The notes below the pieces were generated by a model. The model worked only from the letters and a program-made list of their open reading frames with translations. It was not told the origin of the DNA and made no database searches. Positions 42,877 to 55,715 of a stretch of 64,000 nucleotides of DNA are shown one piece after another; within the stretch, counting starts at the first letter, position 1; each line of letters begins with the position of its first letter. The position numbers and the translations under genes are program-made. This DNA is from Saturnia japonica (lineage: Eukaryota; Arthropoda; Insecta; Lepidoptera; Saturniidae), in assembly GCA_033032175.1 (NCBI GenBank), contig CM065304.1, positions 10,354,001-10,418,000 of the forward strand, given 5' to 3'.

Positions 42877-43804
42877 GTATTATTGCACATAGGTTTCAAT
42901 AAGTTCCGACTAAGTACCCAATTGTCATATAAACTGAAACACGTATATTGTTTTTATTTGAAATTAGAATTTTATGGAATACGATATTACATTGAATGCA
43001 TCATCATTATATTAACAAGTGAGAAGAAAACTTCGGACACCTTTTTAAGTGTATTAGCGTGCACAGAAGTCTGTGAGATTTGGCATGGTTAGTTTATATG
43101 GAGAAGGAGCGCAGAAACCTAAAATTTATTTGTAATATATTTTACTTATATATTAAATTAAATAAATTAATATTGCGAATCCTAACCCGACAATTGCAAT
43201 TGAACTTAGACCCCCCAAAATATTGAGATTGTCACTCAATGAAAAGTGACAGCAAGAGATGTAATATTTCATTGTTTAGGTTCATAATGCAAATGTCAAA
43301 CAGAAAATAGTATATAATTAAAAAGTCGCTGGTCGAATTTTGATCATTGGGCGACCGCTGGTATAAATAACTACGTTACAATCTTATAAACATATCGTAA
43401 ATATAATAATGCATATATATATTTGCATGTAGGCATTATTTTTTAGTTAAGTTTTGCCATCATCGAAAGTGATGCATAAACCTTTCAACGTTGTTAATTA
43501 AGAGTTTGGACATAGCTCACGTTTGAACACGTGTGGATGTATACCAAACTTTAATTCATGTTATTATCACATTTAAAATATTAATAATAGGGGGAAAAAT
43601 AGAAATATGTAAGCAATATAATATAATTTTCCAATTAAATCAAATATAATTTTTATAATAATTCAATGCTTACTGGAAGATTACAGAAAATTATACGTAA
43701 GGAAAACAAATTTGCTGTAAACGTAATTTTGTTAAATATGTTCAAATATTTGTGATAAGACTAATGAACGTCGATAATTGATATTAAGGTAATAGATATG
43801 TAGG
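42877..43804. other. No gene seen
   Basis: AT-rich; the 69-codon frame at 42883-43092 has no domain. Confidence 0.45.
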
Positions 43805-44186
43805 CGTTTCTATCCCGTGCTTTTGAAAGCTATCGCAAGCCCGCCCCATATGAGGTACTGCTGTCATCTATGGGCGGGAGTACCTGGATACAAGATTAGC
43901 CCATTTTACTTGGCTCAAAAACGAGCTGTGAGAATTGTGGTCCCGGACATTCCGGTTTTAGAGGAGTTTTCTTCCGCGAACGCTCCGAATATGGCATGAG
44001 CTCTCTGTTGAAGTTTTCTCTGGGAACTAGAGTATGGGATACTTCAAAAAGGGAGTGAATGGGTTTTTAAAGGGTCGGCAACGCGAATGTGATGCTTCTG
44101 GTGTTGCAAGCGTCCATAGGCTGTGGTGACCGCTTATTATTAGGCGAGTCGTATGGTTGTTTAACAACATCGTGGTATATAAAAAA
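43805..44186 (+). mobile_element. Jockey-like LINE 3' end with ORF2 C-terminus
   Basis: A 5'-truncated non-LTR retrotransposon. The coding relic (43817-44125) is followed by a short 3' UTR reading 'attattaggcgagtcgtatg' and 'tttaacaacatcgtggtata', and a short A run at 44181-44186. The tail type is known from many lepidopteran LINEs, in which 'cg.atggttgttt..cacc..gtataaaaaa' is the end. No target duplication noticed. Confidence 0.65.
43817..44125 (+). pseudogene. LINE ORF2 C-terminal relic
   Basis: The first part reads 'KAIASPPHMRYCCHLWAGVP', then 'PFYLAQKRAVRIVV'. The pattern '+..CS.LW.G.P.Y.L.PFD..QRRA.RIV' is the conserved region after the reverse transcriptase domain of jockey/CR1-type ORF2 proteins. 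After a frame break, 'FKKGVNGFLKGRQRECDASG' is the usual C-terminal end ('FK+.V..+LKGRQR'). Between these blocks the family has about 60-80 more residues, which are partly missing. Stops and frame changes make it non-functional. Confidence 0.65.
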
Positions 44187-45085
44187 GGTAAATTTAATGT
44201 TTTAATAATTTATTCCTACTTTATAACTTTTTAGAAGTTAACTGTTGCGATAATATTTGTATGTGTAATGTTTTTTTAATATATATTTTACTTTACTTGG
44301 TTTCTTTCTTTGTAAAAATAAACTATACAAAGAAATACAATATAAAAATTTATAAAACTCAGTTTATCCGAATGACGTAAGTACCATATAAATGTTGTGA
44401 ATATTTATTAAAACTATGTTTTGGTTAGAAAATTTAACTCCGTTGCCGTTTTTTTTCGAGTCTGACTCACATTTATTCTTGTAAAAAGTCGGTATTGAAA
44501 AAGGTACAAAAGCGAAACTTGTTAATCACGAAAACGGTTGTCCATACACCATGTATTGGAACGGCACATTTATTTTTTAACTTCACTGACTATACCAAGA
44601 ATATGAGATAACATCTAGATGGGTCTATAATTATCTCAACTAGAATAACTTGATTATTAATAGTACTCGCAAGCTTCTTATCTGCAATGGAATCGTTGTT
44701 TTAGCTATCTTTATTTATGTGGTAGGAATTATACGATTATGTTTCTTTTACGCAGTAGCAAACGGTAGGACAAATAATGTCTATCTAACATGTAACGTAT
44801 ATTGTATCGTGACTCTACCGTATATTGTAGGTCATGTACTTTTTCTATCGTAAATATAATATGAAAATTTTCATTGATCTGTTAATGGCTCGATGTACTT
44901 ATAATTCATTCAAAATACATTTTATATGCCAATTCAAAAACTAAATTAAATAATTGTGGATCATATTTTAAAAGATTTTAATGTTTTATTTTAGCACAAT
45001 TTCTATAACAATAAACTCGGGACAAAATCGACAGTCGGAATTTTTTATGTATCTCCTTATATCTACATTAATATATAATAGAATA
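44187..45085. other. No gene seen
   Basis: AT-rich; a hydrophobic 67-codon frame at 44650-44853 has no supporting features. Confidence 0.45.
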
Positions 45086-45245
45086 TTATAAATGTTACAG
45101 GAATTCAGTCTATTCGTTACCTTTATCATACTAAACCTCTGAACTAGAGGTAGCCTTGGTCCTTAAGAAGGATATAGGACACATTTATAATAATTTACAA
45201 AAAAACGCTGAGTGAAGTGTGTACGTGTGTGGGCGCCAGCTAGTA
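45086..45245 (-). repeat. Family A' repeat fragment
   Basis: Starts with an 'aatattataaatgttaca' tail-like segment, contains 'aagaaggatataggacacat', and ends in 'gtgggcgccagctagtagta', the usual outer end of these repeats. Non-coding. Confidence 0.45.
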
Positions 45246-48200
45246 GTATATCAACCGTATATATTTTAATGGATGGATCGTGTAAAGAATGATATATGTA
45301 AATAAGGTGAGAGTAGCTGATATGATAACTGATACATAAGAGTGAAAGAGGAAAAAATGTGGTGACGAAGCCAATCAGCGTGGGATAAAGAAAAGTATGA
45401 TGACGTAGTTATTTAAACATTCTTCATATAAAGTCGATTACGATAATCTTGTTTATAACTCGATTTTCGGGTTCGCCGATGATTCGTTGCGACCATGCCC
45501 GGCGAGAACTTAGTCTGATTTCATAAGTTATTTCAGATATTTTTAAATGTTAAATACATTAAGCCTTATTAAAATACATTGTTAATAGGGGTTATTATTT
45601 TCTTCCTCTCACAATTGTCAAAGATATACGTCAAAGGTTACATTACTTTGAAATTACGTAACGTACTGAAAATTGTTTTATGCAAACCGCAGTTAGGTAG
45701 TATCTCTGCTCCCGCGGATGGCAGATAGCCCAAATTGACGTACATTTTTTTATTATGTAAGGTGAGCTAAAGGGTTAAATTTATTCAAAAAATTTTCGTT
45801 GCTGTTTTTATTACTATTTCACAATTCTTACGATAAATTTATAACAATGTTATAGAATATAACTGAAACTGGTTTTACAATATTTTACGCGCAGTTAAAT
45901 AAGTACTTATAATATCCAGTACCACGATAGATAAAGATTACAAATGAGTAATGTCATAGTTAGCCGTTCCTAAGTTTAACGATTGTCTTATTTCTTAGTC
46001 TATAGCAAGGTCAACCAAGATTCCTCGCTTTCATTAGTTTTAATAAAATTATCAATAAATCTGCCAACGAAAAGACTGTATGGCGATACGACGGCGGAAG
46101 TTCTGTGATTCTTAAATATATATGTATAAAAACAGACCATTGGAGAAAGTAAAATGTGAAATCTTTAGGTATTCGCATGCAAAGATTTATTTACATTAAC
46201 GATTAAGGAAATAAAAATTGCATACAGTTTAATATAAAAAAATTGAATTTTTTATTGGTAAAGGAGTATTTTGAAAACTATCTAATTTTGTCATTGTTAA
46301 TTAAGGTATGATTATTGTAATATGTGGTATATAATTTTAACGTATAGATAGCAAATAATATGAAGTATCCTAAAATACTGAAGTTTTAACGGGAATAACG
46401 CTTTATATCAGTTTAGTATCTGTATATTTTTATAACTCTTGTTAAAATAAATAAAAATAATGTATAAATAACCAATACCATAATAATTTTTAATCATTCC
46501 CATGAGTGATTTGTTTACTTATTACATTTTAACTTACAACATAGAAAATAAATTTTATTCACGTATATATAATAATAATAGCAAATAATTAATTCAATGT
46601 TTTATTTGCTTCAAAATGTAAAATATACTTCAACTCTTGAGGTGTTTTAAACTGACTGGTTATCATAATGTTAGGATTTTTTACCAATTATTATATAAAA
46701 ATATAATGTTATTATAGAAGTCGATACAAACACAATTATTGTAATAATTAACATTAAAATTCCGTGTTGATTCTTAGTTCACCTTGGTTATATCATTGAC
46801 GTCTTGTTGATGGTTAAATCAAGGTTCAAACATTATTATAGGTCGGTATAAGATTTCATCTTATTTTTAATTACATGGAATATGCTTTGGTCTTTGCTTT
46901 TAAAACTCGATAAATTTGAATAATCATGATAAGCCTGTTTTACGGAGTGCTTATTAAATATACATAGCACTTCTACGCTCATAACAGTTAGCAGCGACTT
47001 CTGTTTCGTGTTTGTGAACTCAGAAATTCTGTACATAATGTCATGTAACTTAATATTATAATTTATAAATTGTTAAATCCCCGACATAGTAACCTTATTC
47101 ATTGAGATCATTTTAAATACTCCAAACACGACACTTTTGCTGTAAATAGATGAGGAGTTGGATATCCTACGGATTCCAGATGATGCCAAGGTTACCATGT
47201 TTTTGCAATATCATTGAAGTAACAGCCAAATTTACCGAATCGAACAGACATGTGGAAATTCTTTACATCCCTTCATCAGCTAGAAAAGAGCTGAACAGAT
47301 TTTTTTTCTTATAGCTAGAAACACTCTCTGTCTAGGTTCTTTTCAAATAAAAAAGAGAATTAAACCAAAATTGGTTCATCCTTTTTGGGAGCTACGATGC
47401 CACAGAGATCTACATGTTCAGCTTATAACAAATTTCTGTTTGTGTCTGGGATTCAAAAAAGAAAAGGGTACAAAGAAAAACTTATTCTTAAATATTTTTT
47501 TCTGAAGCCAGAAATAATTAATAATTCCGGTCTCATTATGTTAATTTGTGATAATAATTTAAATGATTTCGAAAATAACTTAGTTGTTTCTATCTGAAAT
47601 TGATAGTTTGAGGCTAGGAGCGCACATAGTAACCTCGGGCAAATGACTGACCTGAATGGCAACCGATATAATCAGTAATCTCGTGTGCTTCTAAATCAAT
47701 ACGGAATAATAAACCATATGCACATGTAATTATACAAAATAAAGGAAATAATCGATGAGTGTGCGCGAAAGGTTCAACTCTGTCTTTATCATTCGCATGG
47801 TATATGATGTTGTTCATATATTATGTAAATAAATTCAGTTATAACTAACATTATATGAATAAATAAGTTTTAGTTCATATAAATCACTTTACAAAGGTTG
47901 TAAAAGGCTTAATGATCTCCATGGTTTAAGCTTATGATACAAGTCTAATGAAATACATTCTATAAAAAGCTTTGGTTATTACTAAGGTCTGCACTTAAAG
48001 TCATAATTTATAACATCTAACGTAAAATGCCTATTAAAGGAGTGTAGAATAAATTGTCTGAGTATCAAATTACAGATTTTATACTTCATACAAATTGAGT
48101 ATATTTTTATTCACCTTTTTAATTACGTTCCTCATTTAAGAATAATGTTATAAGTACAAATAAGGACCATTTCAATTTTGATTAAATATGTCGCAGATTA

Positions 48201-51200
48201 TATCTCAATATAGATAGTAATTCACTACAAAGCAAATAATAAGCTAAATAAATTAGTTCTTATAGTTTAAATTATTCGAATAAATGTATAAAATTTGTTA
48301 TATTCTGTGCTGTTAGTTATTCAGAAATCCGTGAATTGATTAATTTAATACCTTGAATTATTTAAAAATAAAAAAAACCTATTCTACGGAATTATTTATA
48401 TGTAAGTAATCGGGTTTTCCTCATTATCAGAGTAAAGTATTCAACGATTTTCATGTAGTAATGTAGTAAGCATTATTTTTATGGCGTTGTAAAATACACA
48501 AACTGATAATGGTTAAAGAAACTTGGGAATTTATTTGTAATTTTTAAATAACACGAAACATCTGAATAAGCACGAATCATAATTTAAGAAATACATTTTA
48601 AGATAAATATTCAGAATATAAATTTAGTTATTGCCTGAAAGCATATATATAATCAATAATACAAATTTTACACTTCTTGTTAATTATAATATTCAATTAT
48701 AACGGTATAGCAAAAGTTAAATATAAATGCGATCTATATAACAAGACTTTTTTTATATTGAAATGAGGGCGGTCTACATGTCTCGCTAACATGGTCGACG
48801 TCCGGCATCTTACTTCGTCGTAACAGGATTATTTCAAAATTAATTACCGCTCTCTAAATGATTACGGTATTTGTAACATAAAAAATCGATTACAGATTTT
48901 TCAAGTATAAAATAAAAGGCGTCAACTTTTCTATTAGATTAAAAATAGAGTTTTACGTTGAGTTTGCTATGAAGAAATAGAACAAAATAGAAGAAAATTG
49001 GAGTGAAATTTTTCTCAGTGGGTATCTTAAAGAAATATATAAAATATGAAGTATTCATGATTTTGGAAAATAATTACAATTTTGCAAATACATTATTTAT
49101 GTACTTCTAAAAATTAAATTGTTTCCTTTAAATTCAATCAAAACAAAAAAAAAATTAAGTAAAAGAGTATATAAAGGTTTTTGTTTGTGGAAAAACGTAA
49201 TAATAATATCATGAATCATGAAAGAATGCGGTCAACGGTAAAAGCCTTCTAAAAAATTACAAACACTGTATTTTTCACACTCCCAAATCAATAAATTCTT
49301 CCCTATATTATATCATAACATAAATTTTAAATGTTATGTAAAAATATTTCTTGAATACTTTTTGTATGAGTCTTTGGTGTTTTCATAAAGTGTTAGAGGA
49401 TTACTTTACATATATGTATGAATATTACTCAATTTATGAACAAATCGTGTCTGCGTATAACGCTTTCTTTATTAGAGTACATAAGTTTCACAATAAATTT
49501 TGCAATAAAAGATAAAAATGTACCAACATAAAATAGTTATTATTTTACACATGGTTATTTAGATTATGTTGTATAGAATTCCTATTAGTATGAATTTAAT
49601 CATTCTAGCCATGTAGTTTATATGTCTATGAAATATTTAAAATTTTACCATTTTTTATATGTACATAGCAAGCAAGCATTTTTATCAAACGGGTAATTGA
49701 AAATTGAACTTACTATGCATCTTTTAATTAACTTTTTATGAATTCATTTCATTTTTTTAAATAATCATATGTATGTGGTTATGGTAACAACTATGTAGAC
49801 TAAATGACCTAAAGTTCAAACACTTTCAGGTGTTCTCAACGATGCATCGTACTGTCATAAAAGAAGCTATTATTCTTATCGACTAAGTAGGGCTGACTAA
49901 CTTTACGATGTACAACTAAGAAAATAACCTCAGCGTCTATGTTTAGGCTCCACGCAGTGATAAATATAATATTCTATTTATGGAATAGCGACAACAAACC
50001 TGTTTTGCATCCTGCGATCTGGTAAGTCACGGTTCAGAGAGCCACTATGTAGCTGGCCTCCCTTCGGTGGTATATTTTAATGACCAAAGAGATGAAATAA
50101 AACCGATTAGAACCTTCTTTTTTTTGCTATGATATGATTTCTTGATATGAATTTCAATACTGTAACCTTTTATTAACGTTGAAATTAAAAATAAATACAA
50201 TAAAGTAGTACATAGTCCATTTGATTTGTAATATATCATAAAACTTTGATAGATTTTTTCTTTTCTTCAATCTGTTTTCTTATCTTGCATTTGATTTATT
50301 AGAGCTATTAGAAATTAACTTTCTGTAAAATTATTTCATTTTATATCTGCTTTTATCATATGAAAACTAAATCTGGAAGGATTGGTTTTATCGGTTTAAA
50401 ATGTTGCTAGCTCATAGCCCGTAGAGCGTTTATAACCACCAGATGATAAGCCAAGAAAGATCTGTATATGTGCGTAGGTTGCTGGTTGCTTCTTGACAAG
50501 TAAGTATTTATAATTATATGGTAAAGAGTCTTTCACCACTTTATAAAGTTAACCTATTGAATATGTACTGCATATCATTATATAAATAAATCTAGTGCCA
50601 TGTAGTAAACGTTTACCATTATACGCAGGTGGCCTGTTGAAAGCCATTGTATGTTTAATTAAAAACATTTGTTATTGAGCTGCCTGATTAGAATTACTAC
50701 TATTCTAATCCAAAACAAAAGTAAGACACTGAAACTAACGGTAAACGAACAGAGCATATATTTGAAATTAAAATAATATAAAATGAATGTGAATTCATCA
50801 CGTGTTAGTTTTTACTTCTCGATAATAGTTATGATTACTTAATTTGATGTGTGTGTAATATTATATTTTTATTTATGTATAATATATTTGTTTTTAGAAG
50901 GAGAACAGTGTCTAACTACGAATCACGTATTACACATCGCGTACTTTAAATATAATTCACGTAATTAAAAAAAAAAAAAAATGTTGGACTCTTTACCTAC
51001 GTTTTCTGTTACTTCTGTTCTTACATCGAACGCAAGTCTTCGAGACCATAAGAACACAAGATAATAATTTATGTTCAACATCTATATTTACTTAATTAAG
51101 TAGTTTATATAAATAAAAAGCAAATGTTCAAATAAAGTATCCATCATTATTAAAGTATAATATATCTTTTCTGACAATTTTGTTTTCCTGCAATATTGTT

Positions 51201-51240
51201 CTAATGTACCGGCAAAGTGTAAATAGGCGCAAGTCAATGG
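45246..51240. other. Long AT-rich stretch without gene or recognised element
   Basis: About 6 kb in which I found no transposase, RT or host-protein motif. The sequence around 47150-47330 ('gatgaggagttggatatcct', 'atcagctagaaaagagctga') is somewhat GC-richer and looks repeat-derived, but has no second copy here. The block 48770-48830 has a few CpGs but no open frame. Frames of 60-70 codons at 46836-47036, 47385-47817 and 50045-50239 have no domain. Confidence 0.5.
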
Positions 51241-51265
51241 CACACACACACACACACACACACAC
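51241..51265. repeat. CA microsatellite
   Basis: (CA)12 plus one C, uninterrupted. Likely length-variable between individuals. Confidence 0.95.
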
Positions 51266-51627
51266 GTTAATCGGTGTTTATCTTTGTTTAGCCGATTTGT
51301 TTAGAAATTAACGGTAATGTTACACATTGATAACGGCTTTGTTCATGTTTACAATGTTTTAAGATAATGTAATTATAAGACACGACACTTTAAATGGCTG
51401 CATAATATTTCACAAAGAGATAAATATTAAACTGAAAATTTAACCTCATTGACAAAAAATGTAAGGTTTTTTTTTAAATAGTATATTGTCATACTATCAT
51501 AGTAATTTATAAATGATACAATTTCTTTCGTGTACCTTTATTGTTTTCTAGATCAAATTGTCGTTTCCACCATTTTACTGTCGGAAAGAAGTCGTTCCGT
51601 TTTATTTTGTAGTGATTTATATTTTAC

Positions 51628-51926
51628 TAGCAAACCCGGCACACGTTGTCCTTTCCTTTCTGGTAGATAATGGTTCGGCTACAGTGCAGCCTATCGCTTT
51701 CAGATTTTGTGATTTTCTTTTATGACACTAAACTAATATATATCGTGAATAAAAACTATTTTGTTCTATAAATTAAATTTTTAATAACGACTATCTGATC
51801 CCTACGTTGCTATGAACCATCGTTTCCACAAAATAAATATAATTATTATGTGAATCTGAGCTCAATCGGTCAAACTGTTCAGAAATTACATAATCTTTAA
51901 CTGAGTGATACACACAACATGTAAGA
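51628..51926 (+). repeat. Dispersed repeat E, copy 2
   Basis: Head 'agcaaacccggcacacgttg' and 'cctttcctttctggtaga', then 'cagattttgtgattttcttt', and 'attatgtgaatctgagctca' with 'atcggtcaaactgttcagaa'. The order matches 1701-1915 and 54470-54762. This is the most complete copy of the family. Confidence 0.65.
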
Positions 51927-52598
51927 TTGATAATTTTTAAATTTATACTTTATCTATTGCACCAAAGCTAACATTATGATTCAGTGATTGGTTTGAAAAG
52001 TTATATCCTGTTCATCGCCAAATTACTTTTTTAATATTAACAGGAATAACTAAACATATTATGTTAATGAAAATGCACAGCCTGGGTATATACCCTGGGT
52101 ATAGGCATTCATTATAATATTAAGCTTTATAGTATTCGACTTGAATGTAAAACGAAATACTGAAAGCGAAAATATAAAATGCTCTAAAAGTTAAATTAAG
52201 TTATTAATAATGATAATGTAAGAATTGGGGCGGCTTAAACCTAACTCTTAAATCATATTTAAATCGTTTAACACTGAGATTTAATACTGACAATTGCATA
52301 CAATTCGACACAACTAAACTGAATTTAAGCAAAAACTGAACTTCATTTTATTTTTATGCAAATCGCCAGTAATTACATAAAATTGACATATATGCTACCC
52401 CGAGAGACAGATAAAAAGTGAAAAATAAAAATGTAGTTTTAATTCATTTTTATACACATTTAATAAAATTTTCAGTGAATATATGTTTATCTTAAAAATT
52501 AAATTTGACACGTCTATTATAATAGTTAAAAAAAGTGAAGGTAAAATTTATCGATTGCTGTCTATGTGTTTTTGTTAAGTAATGTAAATTAAATAATG
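51927..52598. other. No gene seen
   Basis: AT-rich sequence up to the left end of the mariner at 52599. Confidence 0.45.
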
Positions 52599-53820
52599 GG
52601 TCAGGGAAAAAGTTTCTTCGATTTTTATATGAAAACTCAAGACATTTTAATCAAAGTTTATTTATGGTATTTATGTGCCGTTTTGTTCGATGATTTTCTG
52701 CCATTTTGTAGGTAGAGACATGATTCCGTTGCTGTAGAAACTTTGGGACTTCTGATCAAAAAAATGCGACTAATAGTTTTGGCAGTCCTCTCTTGATGTT
52801 AACCTTACAGAACCTAAAGAATTTTGAAGAGAGCGAAACAGGTGAATATCTGTAGCTGCAAGGTCAGGGCTATGCCGTGGATGCAGTAACACCTCCTAGC
52901 CAAACTTTCTTAATTTTTGCTGAGTGGCTAAAGATGAGTGTGGTCTAGCGTTATCGTGATGAAATACCACACCCTTCCTTTTGATCAATTCCGGCCGCTT
53001 TCTCTCAACTGTTTCTTTTAATCTCATCCGTTGTTGGCAGTAGAGATCCGAATCGATGGTTTTGTCTGGCCGTAAAAGCTCATAATGAATAATACCCTTC
53101 CAGTCCCACTATACACACAGCATCACCTAGGTAACCCAGGTTTAGCCCCAGTCTGTGAAGCCTGGCCGACCTTGGACCACGACCTTTTTCGCACGTTCTT
53201 GTCATACGTGATCCACTTTTCATCGCCTTTTATCAATCTCTTCAAAAGTGGCTCGGTTTCATTATGTCTCAATAATGAATCGCAAATGAGTACACGGTTC
53301 ATTAGGTTTCTTTCAGTGAGCTCGTGTGGCAACCAAATATCGAGCTTTTTGGTATAGTCATCTTTATTCAAATGGGTTAAAACTGTTTTGTGGTCAATTA
53401 CCAGTTCTTCAGCTACATCGTAACTACTAATATGCCGATCTTGCTCCACTTTTTCAAAAATGGCGTCTATTTTATTCGTAACAGGGCGACCAGAGCGAGG
53501 TGCATCTTTAACATCAAAATTTTACCGGACTGAAATCGTTTGAACCAACTTTGTGCTAGTCTTACTGACACTGCATTAGGTCCATAAACATCACAAATTT
53601 TTTCGCTGCTTGAGTTGCATTTTTGTTTTTTTTTGTAATAATATTTTAAAATGTATCGAATGTCTTCATTAGATTCACTCATTTTTACACAACGAAAAAT
53701 AGCGCGAAACAACTTTTTCTTTTTAATGTTACCATAACCAGCCAGATACAAATATTACAGCCAAAGAAATTTTATAACAAATTTATACCTACGTTATGTG
53801 AAAACACTTTTACCCCGACC
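52599..53820 (-). mobile_element. Second mariner (different subfamily), about 1.22 kb, degenerate
   Basis: The left end 'ggtcagggaaaaagtttctt' and the right end in reverse complement, 'ggtcggggtaaaagtgtttt', are terminal inverted repeats with a few mismatches. TA lies at the right flank (53821-53822) and TG (52597-52598), probably a mutated TA, at the left. It carries a transposase pseudogene on the minus strand. The TIRs differ from those of the mariner at 25600, so the two belong to distinct subfamilies. The insertion point is the 3' tail of the LINE fragment at 53823-54055. Confidence 0.8.
52660..53682 (-). pseudogene. Mariner transposase pseudogene
   Basis: ATG at 53680-53682 gives 'MSESNEDIRYILKYYYKKKQ' and then an HTH-like region to 'RLAQSWFKRFQSGK'. 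A frameshift occurs near 53450-53470. The next frame has 'EQDRHISSYDVAEELVIDHK', 'IWLPHELTE' and the intact first catalytic motif 'GDEKWITYD'. After another frame break near 53125 come 'WDWKGIIHYE', 'HHDNARPHSSL' with the second Asp, a TAG in place of the usual Trp codon after 'LRKFG', and 'SPDLAATDIHLF' with the third Asp. The end is 'LPTKWQKIIEQNGT'. All three catalytic acids survive, but stops and frameshifts make it dead. Older than the mariner at 25600. Confidence 0.85.
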
Positions 53821-53822
53821 TA

Positions 53823-54055
53823 ATATAACTACGGTGGCATACAAGCATTCGGCCCGCCTGACGGTAAGCGGCTACCGTAGCTTATGGTCGCTTGTAAAGC
53901 CATAGTTATCAATGAGCGCGTTGCCGACCTTGGTCCCCCTACCAGAAAGAGCTCTGGAAACCCTACTCACCACTGGAACAACAAAAAGTTTTTTGGCTGG
54001 GATCTTCTGAAGAGTTGAGGCATTTCCACCAGTCGGACTTCCCCAAGAAGAGAGA
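53823..54055 (-). mobile_element. LINE 3' end fragment, host of the second mariner
   Basis: On the minus strand the sequence runs 'ctctttctggtagggggacc', 'aaggtcggcaacgcgctcat', and ends 'cgtcaggcgggccgaatgct' followed by 'tgtatgccaccgtagttata'. The 'GTKVGNAL' reading and this 3' UTR are typical for the last part of lepidopteran CR1/jockey-like LINEs. The mariner right end lies at the very tail, so the LINE was there first. A gene-like plus-strand frame is not present. Confidence 0.55.
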
Positions 54056-54084
54056 AATATTCGAATAAATTTATATGTGCTCTA

Positions 54085-54200
54085 CCTCTCTAAATAATAG
54101 AAAGTTAATCTTCCTAACAATAATGATAATTGTTCAGAAAGAGGACAAATTATATATAATCACTAGACGCTGGTTTAAGTTTCATCACTTGTAAATATGT
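54085..54200 (+). repeat. Dispersed repeat I, copy 1 (partner at 58365-58490)
   Basis: The stretch 'caataatgataattgttcag' and 'taatcactagacgctggttt' is repeated in 58365-58490 ('caataatgataattggtcaa', 'taatcactagatgctggttt') with only small changes, about 4.3 kb downstream on the same strand. Family unknown. Confidence 0.65.
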
Positions 54201-54469
54201 AATTGGAAGTGAAACCCAAATTTCAAAGTAGCGTGAACTTTCGATTTATTGATATCATGTCAGAGAGATGCGTGAATATGGATGCTAAAATTTATAATGA
54301 ACGATAGCGATTGACGTACATATTATATAAAATAAGTATTTTGTACTATTTTTAATTATAAAATTATGCAATTAATATCATTACTCAGGACAACTTAGGA
54401 CGTAACTTTTCTGAACTAGACTATTAATTAATTTAAATACTATAATACGGTAGTGCTAACTGGCCTGGC

Positions 54470-54762
54470 AGACGCTTGTGCTCTTCCAAGTAGTTAATAG
54501 CTCGACATGAGCGCCATATTTCGAATTCAGATTTTGTGATTTTCATTTTTGGCACTAAACCAATACATAGTATAAATATAAATCATTTTGATTCATAATT
54601 ATATTATTTGATAATAACGGCTAAAGCGCAACCTTATAACACCTAACAATATTTTCGATAAAACAAATTTATTATGTAATAATGAGCCCAATCGTTCAAG
54701 TCCTTCAGAAGTTATACGAACACTAATAGAGGCGCATAAGATTTTTATACATAAGAAGATAA
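54470..54762 (+). repeat. Dispersed repeat E, copy 3
   Basis: Blocks 'cagattttgtgattttcatt', 'tggcactaaaccaatacata', 'ttattatgtaataatgagcc' and 'atcgttcaagtccttcagaa' follow the order of 51628-51926. Non-coding. Confidence 0.65.
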
Positions 54763-54834
54763 AACAAATGATTCTGACTAAAAATAAAGTAATGTCAATC
54801 ATTGCCTAAAGCAATTATCTTCAAATTATTTTAC

Positions 54835-55045
54835 AGTACAGTTGCGAAGTGGCACCAAAGAGTAGCGAACGCGCACAGTATGCGACCGGTCGTTCCAACT
54901 CGAATTCGTGCATCATGCATCATACAAACACAGACTACCGAGTTATAGAGAAAACGGCTACAGTTGAAACGTAGCCAATAGCGTATAAAATTCAACTACT
55001 TTACAATGTGACTCGATACGTAGACGAAACTGAACGACGAATATG
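54835..55045. other. CpG-rich block of unknown nature
   Basis: Dense CpG compared with the neighbours ('gtagcgaacgcgcacagtat', 'gaccggtcgttccaactcga'), and a small repeated 'catcatg/catcata' motif. No frame of note and no recognised repeat. It could be a regulatory element or the edge of an old transposon. Confidence 0.2.
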
Positions 55046-55407
55046 TAATTAGTTATCTCCTTACACGAACATCAATATGCAAACATCTTTCATATAATTA
55101 TAAAAAAACCTAATATGATGTTAATATATATAAGTGATAATACTTTTATACTTACAGTACTATATACTTTTCAAACTTTGCATTTTAGGTATAAGTGTAT
55201 ATAAGTTAATAAATTAATAGGAAAAACTGACAATTTTAATTTAAAGTGTGAAATTCCCGACTTTTGTAATTGATATCTTTCATCCTCATTAAAGTCACAA
55301 AGTTATATTAATTTTATAGTATAGCTAGGACATTTCTATTTAAAAATAAGTTATTAATTTGTTTTTCCGCCTTTCGATTTTTCTTTTATATCGCAGTTCT
55401 TGTGACC

Positions 55408-55710
55408 ATGGATAAATCGAGATTCGCAATAATTTTTGATTATGAGTTCCGTCATGGCACCAACGCAGCACAGACGGCACGAAATATCAACGACGTGTAT
55501 GAACTAGGTACCGCAAGTGAACGCAAGATACGTTTTTGGTTCAATCTCTTCCATTTAGGAAATTTTAATCTTAACAATGAGCCCCGTGGCCAACCGTAAA
55601 CGAAAGTTGATAAAGATGAATTGAAAGTCGTAGTGGCAGCAAATTCATCTCAAACCACGTCGGAATTAGTAGCAGCCTTCAAGGTAAGTGATAAAATGAT
55701 ACTGCTTCAT
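55408..55710 (+). pseudogene. Mariner transposase N-terminal fragment (cecropia-type)
   Basis: From ATG 55408 the frame reads 'MDKSRFAIIFDYEFRHGTNA', then 'GTASERKIRFWFNLFHLGNF' and 'NNEPRGQP' before a TAA stop at 55600. Beyond that stop the family pattern continues in the same frame ('KVDKDELKVVVAANSSQTTS', 'ELVAAFKVSDKMILLH'). This covers the paired HTH region only, about the first 100 of roughly 345 residues. It is related to the mariner at 25600 but clearly diverged. Neither the catalytic domain nor a terminal repeat is found, so this is a deletion remnant. Confidence 0.8.
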
Positions 55711-55715
55711 TGACT

